Below, piece after piece: positions 57,618 to 64,000 of a stretch of 64,000 nucleotides of DNA. Within the stretch, counting starts at the first letter, position 1. The number at the start of each line of letters is the position of its first letter. Under the pieces are notes generated by a model. It was not told where the DNA came from, did not search any database, and worked only from the letters and a program-made list of their open reading frames with translations. Origin of the DNA: PALSA-600 sp963842335 (lineage in GTDB: Bacteria > Actinomycetota > Thermoleophilia > Gaiellales > Gaiellaceae); NCBI GenBank assembly GCA_963842335.1, contig CAWJGF010000001.1:6353-70352 (forward strand), given 5' to 3'. Both the position numbers and the translations under genes were made by a program.

Positions 57618-57746
57618 GTGGTGTTCCTCCTGCGGTTTCGCCGGGAGATCACGGAAGCACGATGCCTGCCGCGGCCGCAGAGCCTCGGCTGTGGGTTACT
57701 CGCGTCCATCCTCGCCGCCCGACCTCGCGAAGTCAACGGGACGAGC

Positions 57747-58478
57747 TCAGCGGAACGCGCGGCCGAGCCGCTGGAGCCAGGTGTCGGCGGGTACGAGCAG
57801 CCCACGACAGGTCAGGCCCACCATCCGGTCCAGCGCGACGAGGTAGTTCGCAGCGAGCGCGGGCTGGTCGCGCAGCGCCCACATCGCCTCGGCGTTCACC
57901 CACGCAGCGTCCCGGGCACGGCCGACGTCCCACATCGCGACGATGTCGTCGATCCGATCGGCGCGATGGATCAGCCGGTCCAGGCCGCGCAGCACACCGG
58001 TCAGGTACTGGCCCTTCACGTCCGCCTCGACTGCGGCGAGCACCGTGTTCACGTGCTCGAAGTCGCCGTGTTGCGGCGATCCCTCGTCGAGGTTCACGCC
58101 GAGCTCCTTGCAGGTTGCGACGAGCGCGACAGGCAGGTCGCGGTTGATGTGTGCGCTCATGCCTGCGAGCGCGAACTGGAGCGGAGCGATGCCGTGCGTG
58201 GCCCTCGCCTCGACGAGCGGGGCCCATGCGTGCGGCACGTGGGCCGGATCGCTCGTCGTTGCGTCGAGCGCGGAGAAGAAGAGGTCTGCGAAGACCACGT
58301 CGAGCCGAGCGAGGAAGCGAGTGTCCGCGAAGACGAATCCGGCCAGGCGTTGCTGCACGCCCTCGGTCACCGCCAGGTAGAGGCGCATGAAGCAGGCGAC
58401 GCCATCGCCAGGCGGCAGCGGCCCGAGGGTCGCCTGCATCCGCGCGATCACTTCGGCAACGGATGTGGGCGAGGTCAC
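57747..58478 (-). CDS. DUF5995 family protein
   Basis: The 243-residue protein opens TSPTSVAEVIARMQATLGPL and contains GVACFMRLYLAVTEGVQQRL, LAGMSAHINRDLPVALVATC and VNAEAMWALRDQPALAANYL, the helical pattern of DUF5995, a common actinobacterial family of unknown function. The HINRDLP motif with His and Asn, and paired Asp/Glu residues, hint at a metal site. Start is ATG 58478. It is divergent from the patatin gene by 104 bases. Confidence 0.82.
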   Translation of the reverse strand: MTSPTSVAEVIARMQATLGPLPPGDGVACFMRLYLAVTEGVQQRLAGFVFADTRFLARLDVVFADLFFSALDATTSDPAHVPHAWAPLVEARATHGIAPLQFALAGMSAHINRDLPVALVATCKELGVNLDEGSPQHGDFEHVNTVLAAVEADVKGQYLTGVLRGLDRLIHRADRIDDIVAMWDVGRARDAAWVNAEAMWALRDQPALAANYLVALDRMVGLTCRGLLVPADTWLQRLGRAFR

Positions 58479-58582
58479 CCTTCGAATGTAGTCGACTCAT
58501 CGGCAGGGTTGAGGCTTGTGGGTCGACCTGGGATACTCGAAGGTGGTTTCTGCGGCACAGCAACCGGGAGGGTGGTTGGAAC

Positions 58583-59695
58583 ATGTCGCCAGATGAGCGC
58601 CATCGTGCGGACGGAGTCTTCGAAGGTGGAGGCGTCAAGGGAATTGCGTTCGCGGGGGCGATTGCCGCCGCCGAGCAGGATGCCGGTGTTCGCGAGTGGG
58701 TGAACATCGCCGGGACGTCGGCGGGGTCGATCGTCGCCGCGCTGCTGGCTGTCGGCTTCGACGCCGCCGGCCTGCAACGGATCCTGAACGACGCCAAGTA
58801 CGCGCGCTTTGCCGACTGTGGCCCTGGCGGCAAGTGGGGCGGCGGCATCGTGAACGCCGTCGGGCGGATGCGCGGCCTGGCGCCGGGCAACTATTTCTCC
58901 GAGTGGATGAGCGAGCAGCTCGCCGCGTCTCCGCTCGCGAAGGAACTCGGCAAGACGGAGCTCACGTTCGCGGATGTGAAGCGCCGTGACCTGCCGCCGC
59001 GTTCCGAGCTACCGGACATCACGGACCAGCAGTACGAGCGCGCGATGTACCGGTTGCACGTCATCGGCTCCGACATCACGAGCGGCCGGATGCTGCTCAT
59101 GCCCGATGCGCTGCCGAACTACGACGACGAGAAGGGCAAGCCGCTCGACAAGGACAGCTTCCCGATCGTCGACGCTGTGCGCATGAGCATGAGCTATCCG
59201 TTCCTCTTCACGCCGGTGCAGCTGCAGAAGGACGGCAAGCCGTACTACATCGTCGACGGCGGTCTGTTGTCGAACTTCCCGATCTGGCTCTTCGACAGCC
59301 CGAATCCGAAGCGGCCGACCTGGGGCTTCCGCCTCCATCCGGGCGCCGACGCGAACGAGGGGCTGCCGCACCGTTCGATCCCCAGGCCGCTCTGGGCGGT
59401 GCCGCTTCTGAAGGCGATGTTCTCCGCGGCGACGGAGGCCTGGGACCGCGAGCAGATGGGGCGCGTCGTCTCCGCGCGGACGGTGAGCATCCCGACGCAC
59501 GCGATCAGCACGACGGATTTCAACCTCACTGCCGAGGACGCGGGCTCGCTCTACACGTGGGGCAAAGCCGCCGCGTCCACCTTCTTCGACGATCCGGTGC
59601 AGCAGACGTACCTGAACTCGTTCGGGCAGGCAGTCGTCCCGCCGGCAGCGGCCGCGACGGAGGCCGCGGTCCCGACGAGCGCGGGCACGACATAG
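58583..59695 (+). CDS. Patatin-like phospholipase
   Basis: The 370-residue protein starts at ATG 58583 behind GGAGGG. It has the patatin oxyanion loop GVFEGGGVKGIAFAGAIAAA (residues 11-30), nucleophile Ser46 in IAGTSAGSIVAALLAVGFDA and the Asp of the catalytic dyad in YYIVDGGLLSNFPIWLFDS. The Ser-Asp dyad is complete, so acyl hydrolase activity on lipids is likely. There is no signal peptide. A downstream secreted protein gene follows after 28 bases. Confidence 0.93.
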   Translation: MSPDERHRADGVFEGGGVKGIAFAGAIAAAEQDAGVREWVNIAGTSAGSIVAALLAVGFDAAGLQRILNDAKYARFADCGPGGKWGGGIVNAVGRMRGLAPGNYFSEWMSEQLAASPLAKELGKTELTFADVKRRDLPPRSELPDITDQQYERAMYRLHVIGSDITSGRMLLMPDALPNYDDEKGKPLDKDSFPIVDAVRMSMSYPFLFTPVQLQKDGKPYYIVDGGLLSNFPIWLFDSPNPKRPTWGFRLHPGADANEGLPHRSIPRPLWAVPLLKAMFSAATEAWDREQMGRVVSARTVSIPTHAISTTDFNLTAEDAGSLYTWGKAAASTFFDDPVQQTYLNSFGQAVVPPAAAATEAAVPTSAGTT

Positions 59696-59723
59696 AACCA
59701 CCTGTCGCCGCGGACGGGGCGAG

Positions 59724-60533
59724 GTGAGCCGGATCGTCATTGTCGTGGTGGTGATCGTCGCGATCGCGCTCGCGATCGCCGGCTTCCTGGCCGCGCCGGG
59801 CACGAAGACGACAACGGTGACAGTGGTCGCACCGCCGACGAGCCAGCGTCAGGGCGCGCCCGTCGTCGTGACGATCAACCCTGCGCGAGAGGACGGTCTG
59901 AACCCGGCGCAGCGGGCCGCCAGGAGTGGCGGGATCGCGGGGTGTGGCACCGAGCGCGCAGCGGTCAAGCACCTCACCGACGGCTTCGTTCTGCCGACCG
60001 TCGCGAAGGTGATGACCCCCGAGCAGCTCGTAGCGATGGCGGCGCCCCCGGTGACGCAGGACTCACCGCGGTTCCCCGTCGAGAAGCAGCTCGTCGTGAT
60101 CCAGAACGTGCACGTGATCGCCGCGAAGCGCGAGAGCGACTCCGACCTGCACGTGATCCTCACGACCGCCACCGGAGCCGAGTTGAATGTGGAGGCGCCG
60201 CAGGCTCAATGCGACGCCTCGTCGCCCTACGGGGCAACACTCGCGGCCGCACGGCGGGCGATGGACATCGCGATGCCGAACGTCTCGGGCTCGCGCTATA
60301 CGCCCATCGACCTCCACGCGACGATCGCGGGTGTCCTCTTCTTCGACGTGCTGCATGGTCAGCGCGGCGCACCGAACGGCGTCGAGCTGCACCCCGTGAC
60401 GTACTTCTCGACCGCGGGCGGGCTGCCTCCACCGATCAAGCCGAAGCGCGTCACGACGACCGGGAAGGCGAAGACGACCCCGACGACGACCCGGACGACG
60501 ACCAAGTCGACGCCCGCTACGACGAGCCCGTAG
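59724..60533 (+). CDS. Secreted or anchored protein of unknown function
   Basis: The 269-residue protein from GTG 59724 has a signal anchor (IVIVVVVIVAIALAIAGFLA), a mainly beta and polar body (VVTINPAREDGLNPAQRAAR and LVVIQNVHVIAAKRESDSDL) and a C-terminal Thr/Lys-rich tail (TTTGKAKTTPTTTRTTTKST) typical of cell-wall-spanning or glycosylated linkers. No domain was recognised. Gene order suggests co-expression with the patatin gene, but no function can be drawn. Confidence 0.75.
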   Translation: MSRIVIVVVVIVAIALAIAGFLAAPGTKTTTVTVVAPPTSQRQGAPVVVTINPAREDGLNPAQRAARSGGIAGCGTERAAVKHLTDGFVLPTVAKVMTPEQLVAMAAPPVTQDSPRFPVEKQLVVIQNVHVIAAKRESDSDLHVILTTATGAELNVEAPQAQCDASSPYGATLAAARRAMDIAMPNVSGSRYTPIDLHATIAGVLFFDVLHGQRGAPNGVELHPVTYFSTAGGLPPPIKPKRVTTTGKAKTTPTTTRTTTKSTPATTSP

Positions 60534-60586
60534 ACGGAGAAGAACCTGCTCGGAGCGGCCTTTCGAGACCCGTCAGGACCCGAGCG

Positions 60587-60592
60587 TACTAT
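60587..60592 (+). promoter_or_regulatory. Candidate -10 box for dnaE
   Basis: TACTAT lies 11 bases before ATG 60604, so the leader is only a few bases and no ribosome-binding site is seen. Confidence 0.35.
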
Positions 60593-60603
60593 GGGCTTCC
60601 GCG

Positions 60604-63600
60604 ATGCCTGCCGCCGATTTCGTCCATCTTCACGTCCACTCCGAGTACTCCATTCTCGACGGTGCGTGCCGTGTCCCAGACCTCGTTGCGCGCGCCGCCG
60701 AGTTGGAGATGCCTGCCGTCACGCTCACCGATCACGGATCCATGGCGGGCGCCGTGCAGCTCTTCAAGGCGGCCAAGGGAACGGGCGTCAAGCCGATCGT
60801 CGGTTGCGAGGTCTACGTCGCCGACGACCGTCACGCACAGCAGAAGGGGTATGCGCACCTCACGCTGCTCGCGGCCGACAACACCGGCTACTCGAACCTG
60901 ATCAAGCTCTCGTCGCTCGGTTACCTCGAGGGCTACTACTACAAGCCGCGCGTCGACTGGGAGCTGCTCGAGCGTCACAACGAGGGCGTGATCGCACTCT
61001 CCGGCTGCCTCTCCGGTCGGGTCAACAAGGCACTCGAGGAGAACCGGCCTACTGACGCACACAGCGAGCTCGACCGGCTGAGCACGGTCTTCGGCCGCGA
61101 CAACGTCTACGTCGAGTTGCAGAACGCGCACATGGAGATCCAGCAGCGACTGAACCCGCAGCTGATCGCGCTGGCGGCGAAGGCGCAGATGCCGCTCGTC
61201 GGCACCGGCGACGTGCATTACTTGCGCGACACCGACGCGCGCGCCCACGAGGCGCTGCTCTGCATCCAGTCGGGTGATTCGCTGAAGAACCCGAACCACT
61301 GGAAGTTCGACACCGACCACTTCTACTTCAAGTCGCCGGCGGAGATGCTTGCCGACTTTCCCGGCCAGGAAGACGCGCTGCGGCGGTCGCTCGAGATCGC
61401 GGAGCGCTGCAACGTCGAGATCGAGCTCGGTCAGATCCACCTGCCCAAGTTCGATGTTCCCGAAGGTCGCGACGCGTTCGACTACCTCGTCGAGCAGTGC
61501 GAGCGGGGCCTCGAAAAGCGGTACGACAAGGTGACGACCGAGCTCCAAGAGCGTCTGAAGTACGAGCTGAAGACGATCAAGGAGATGGGCTTCACCGACT
61601 ACTTCCTGATCGTCTGGGACTTCATTCGCTTCGCCAAGCAGAACGGCGTCTCGGTCGGACCCGGCCGCGGGTCGTCGGCCGGTTCGCTCGTCGCCTACAC
61701 GCTCGCGATCACCGACATCGATCCGATCCGCTACGACCTGATGTTCGAGCGCTTCCTGAACCCGGGCCGCAAGTCGATGCCCGACATCGACATCGACTTC
61801 GCCGTCGAAGGCCGCGAGCGCGTGATCAACTACGTGCGCGAGAAGTACGGGAACGATCGCGTCGCGCAGATCATCACCTTCTCGACGATGGCCGCGCGCG
61901 CGGCGGTGCGCGATGCCGGCCGCGTGCTCGAGATCCCGTACGGCGTCGTCGACAAGATCGCGAAGCTCATCCCGGAAGGACCAGGGCAGACACTCGCAGA
62001 GTGCATGAAGCCGGGCGGCGAGTTGCGCAAGATGGTCGACTCCGATCCGGTCGCACGCGAGATCATCGACCTCGCAGAGCCGCTCGAGGGCCTCACGCGC
62101 GCCGACTCGATCCACGCCGCCGGGGTCGTGATCGGGGCAGAGCCGCTGATGAACGTCGTGCCGCTGCAGCAGAAAGGCACCGACCAGGAAGTCGTCACCC
62201 AGTTCTCGATGAAGGACATCGAGGCGCTCGGCCTGCTGAAGATGGACTTCCTCGGCCTGCGCAACCTCGACGTGATCGACAAGGCGTGCGCGCTGATCGG
62301 CGGCCTCGACATCGCGACGATCCCGCTGGACGACAAGAAGACCTACGCCATGCTCGCGAAGGGCGACGCGGCCGGCGTCTTCCAGTTCGAGTCATCCGGT
62401 ATGCGCGAGGCGCTGCGCCAGGTGAAGCCGACGGTGTTCGAGGACCTGATCGCGCTCGGAGCCTTGTACCGGCCTGGGCCGATGGCGAACATCCCGTCGT
62501 ACGGGAAGCGCAAGGCGAAGCTCGAGCAGGTCACCTACGTCGACAAGCGGCTCGAGCCGATCCTGCGCGAGACGTACGGGATCTGCGTCTATCAGGAGCA
62601 ATACATGCGGATCGCGCAGGAGCTCGCCGGCTTCTCGATCACCGAGGCGGACGACCTGCGCAAGGCGATCGGCAAGAAGATCCGCTCGCTGATGGACTCG
62701 CTGAAGGATCAGTTCATGAACGGCGCGGCAGAGCAAAACGTCACGCCTGCCGCGGCGAAGCAACTCTGGGAGGACGTCGAGAAGGCCGCCGACTACTCGT
62801 TCCCGAAGGCGCACGCGGCGTGTTACGCCCTGATCTCCTACCAGACCGCCTGGCTGCGTCAGAACCATCCGTGCGAGTACATGGCGGCACTGATCAGCTC
62901 GGTCATGAGCACAAAGGATCGTGTGCCGATCTACGTCAACGCCTGCCACGAGCTCGGCATCGAAGTGCTGCCGCCCGATGTGAACGAGTCGCAGGTCGAC
63001 TTCGCAGTCGTCGACGGCAAGATCCGTTTCGGCCTGAACGCCGTCAAGGGTGTGGGGGAGGGGGCGGCGAAGGCGCTCATCGCCGCGCGCAGCGAGGGTG
63101 GCCCGTTCGAGTCGATCTGGGACTTCACCGAGCGGGTGGATCCGATGGTGTCGAACAAGCGCGTGCTGGAAGCGCTCATCAAGTGTGGGGCGCTGCCGGG
63201 CGCGCGCAAGGGGATGCTGGAGGTGCTCGAGCAGGCTGTCGGCTGGGGGCAGAAGCAGCAGTCCGACCGGCTCGCGGGCCAGGGCTCGATCTTCGACCTC
63301 GGCCCGGCTGACGAGGAAAAGCCCAGGCATCACCCGTTGACTCCGACCGATGAGTTCGAGAAGAGCGATCTGTTGAAGCTCGAGAAGGAGGTGCTCGGCC
63401 TCTATGTCTCCGAGCATCCACTGGCGGCGATCCGCGACCAGTTGCGGCGCAAGTCCGACACGACGATCGGCGAGCTGGAACGGCGCCGCGACGGCGAGGT
63501 GATCACCGTCGGCGGCATCGTCTCCGGTGTGCGCCACATGACGACCAAACGTGGTGACGCGATGGTGTTCCTGCAGTTCGAGGATGTCACCGGCAGCGTC

Positions 63601-63978
63601 GAGACGGTCGTCTTCAACCAGACCTACGAGAAGGCACGCGAGCTCTGCACGAGCGATCGCATCCTGATCGTGAAGGGGCGCATCGACCGCAAGGAAGGCG
63701 AGACGAAGCTCGTTGCGCTGGAGCTCGCCGCGTTCGAAGCGGTGGCAGAGAAGCGCGAGGTGCGGCTGCGCATCGATGCGACAACGGCAGCCGCCGGCAC
63801 GATCCGCGAGCTCGCCGCGCTGATCAAGGACTTCCCCGGCGAATCGCCCGTCTACGCGGACCTGATCACCTCTCAGGGCAAGAAGGTCTATGCCTTCGGC
63901 CCCCAGTACAAGGTGAAGCCCGCACCGGACTTCTACGCCGAGGTGAAGATGCTGCTCGGCGAGTCCGCCGTCGCCTGA
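60604..63978 (+). CDS. dnaE: DNA polymerase III alpha subunit
   Basis: The 1,124-residue protein is complete: it ends in TGA at 63976-63978. It has an N-terminal PHP domain (FVHLHVHSEYSILDGACRVP and TLTDHGSMAGAVQLFK), the polymerase core with GPGRGSSAGSLVAYTLAITD, PDIDIDFAVEGRERVINYVR (the catalytic Asp pair), and a C-terminal helix-hairpin-helix and OB-fold (ITVGGIVSGVRHMTTKRGDA, AMVFLQFEDVTGSVETVVFN). DnaE is the replicative polymerase. The PHP histidines H8, H10 and the DHGS residues look intact, so proofreading by the PHP domain is possible, as in actinobacterial DnaE1. Confidence 0.97.
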   Translation: MPAADFVHLHVHSEYSILDGACRVPDLVARAAELEMPAVTLTDHGSMAGAVQLFKAAKGTGVKPIVGCEVYVADDRHAQQKGYAHLTLLAADNTGYSNLIKLSSLGYLEGYYYKPRVDWELLERHNEGVIALSGCLSGRVNKALEENRPTDAHSELDRLSTVFGRDNVYVELQNAHMEIQQRLNPQLIALAAKAQMPLVGTGDVHYLRDTDARAHEALLCIQSGDSLKNPNHWKFDTDHFYFKSPAEMLADFPGQEDALRRSLEIAERCNVEIELGQIHLPKFDVPEGRDAFDYLVEQCERGLEKRYDKVTTELQERLKYELKTIKEMGFTDYFLIVWDFIRFAKQNGVSVGPGRGSSAGSLVAYTLAITDIDPIRYDLMFERFLNPGRKSMPDIDIDFAVEGRERVINYVREKYGNDRVAQIITFSTMAARAAVRDAGRVLEIPYGVVDKIAKLIPEGPGQTLAECMKPGGELRKMVDSDPVAREIIDLAEPLEGLTRADSIHAAGVVIGAEPLMNVVPLQQKGTDQEVVTQFSMKDIEALGLLKMDFLGLRNLDVIDKACALIGGLDIATIPLDDKKTYAMLAKGDAAGVFQFESSGMREALRQVKPTVFEDLIALGALYRPGPMANIPSYGKRKAKLEQVTYVDKRLEPILRETYGICVYQEQYMRIAQELAGFSITEADDLRKAIGKKIRSLMDSLKDQFMNGAAEQNVTPAAAKQLWEDVEKAADYSFPKAHAACYALISYQTAWLRQNHPCEYMAALISSVMSTKDRVPIYVNACHELGIEVLPPDVNESQVDFAVVDGKIRFGLNAVKGVGEGAAKALIAARSEGGPFESIWDFTERVDPMVSNKRVLEALIKCGALPGARKGMLEVLEQAVGWGQKQQSDRLAGQGSIFDLGPADEEKPRHHPLTPTDEFEKSDLLKLEKEVLGLYVSEHPLAAIRDQLRRKSDTTIGELERRRDGEVITVGGIVSGVRHMTTKRGDAMVFLQFEDVTGSVETVVFNQTYEKARELCTSDRILIVKGRIDRKEGETKLVALELAAFEAVAEKREVRLRIDATTAAAGTIRELAALIKDFPGESPVYADLITSQGKKVYAFGPQYKVKPAPDFYAEVKMLLGESAVA

Positions 63979-64000
63979 TCAGCGCTGCCTGACCGCTCGC

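Noticed and set aside
56694..58703. A 669-codon plus-strand frame across the papain and DUF5995 genes
   Set aside because: It is antisense to two clear genes with catalytic residues and is Arg/Ala-rich, as expected of a shadow frame in GC-rich DNA.
60589..62115. A 508-codon minus-strand frame opposite dnaE
   Set aside because: It mirrors the dnaE PHP and polymerase region, has no start signal and no domain match.

Overview
The window is GC-rich chromosomal DNA of an actinobacterium. The likeliest home is a deep-branching class such as Thermoleophilia (Gaiella/Solirubrobacter-like); this is inferred from gene content: the order thrS-infC-rpmI-rplT-rRNA methyltransferase-pheS-pheT, an actinobacterial Vms1-like release factor, DUF4235/DUF3618/holin-X membrane genes, many GTG/TTG starts and many starts a few bases behind a TANNNT -10 box. 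I saw no tRNA, rRNA, CRISPR array, insertion sequence or prophage. Almost every base is coding, and many neighbours overlap by 4 bases.

Layout. 1-2000: an acyl-CoA dehydrogenase fragment, a small DUF7218 gene, two acetyltransferases and the first copy of an intergenic repeat. 2006-11270: the translation cluster (thrS, infC, rpmI, rplT, a DUF2332 gene, an rRNA methyltransferase, pheS, pheT), interrupted by two minus-strand genes. 11282-13373: a minus-strand operon of five small or membrane genes, divergent from argR. 13938-15975: amidase and a duplicated-domain unknown. 16002-25947: a 2-oxo acid dehydrogenase complex (E1 alpha, E1 beta, E2 with a broken frame, distant E3), with glyoxalase/acetyltransferase genes and a quinone-detoxification trio between E2 and E3. 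25949-30715: MFS transporter, small genes, a helicase-loader-like gene and recQ. 30675-35085: a minus-strand operon in which a PLP decarboxylase and an MFS transporter both carry a C-terminal cyclic-nucleotide-binding domain, followed by an agmatinase-family gene. 35161-39191: fatty-acid desaturase, an ATP-grasp/membrane/Ig-like fusion, a GST and an FnIII-like protein. 39319-39545: the second repeat copy. 39596-42576: mutS2 overlapping the Vms1-like release factor gene. 42631-49319: SNF2 helicase with SWIM protein, CapA-like phosphatase, and a thiol-dependent alcohol dehydrogenase with a metallo-hydrolase. 49451-52652: a secreted barrel protein, response regulator, histidine kinase and an unknown. 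52820-60533: haem peroxidase with a degenerate metallo-beta-lactamase, membrane protein, papain-like protease, DUF5995, patatin and a secreted unknown. 60604-63978: dnaE.

The points most worth attention are a two-copy intergenic repeat with palindromic ends and a conserved core; the cNMP-domain decarboxylase/transporter/agmatinase operon; the translationally coupled mutS2-release factor pair, which suggests ribosome rescue; an ATP-grasp enzyme fused through a membrane segment to an external Ig-like domain; IF3 reading through most of rpmI in another frame; and frame breaks in E2 and the PLP decarboxylase that are either real or assembly indels.
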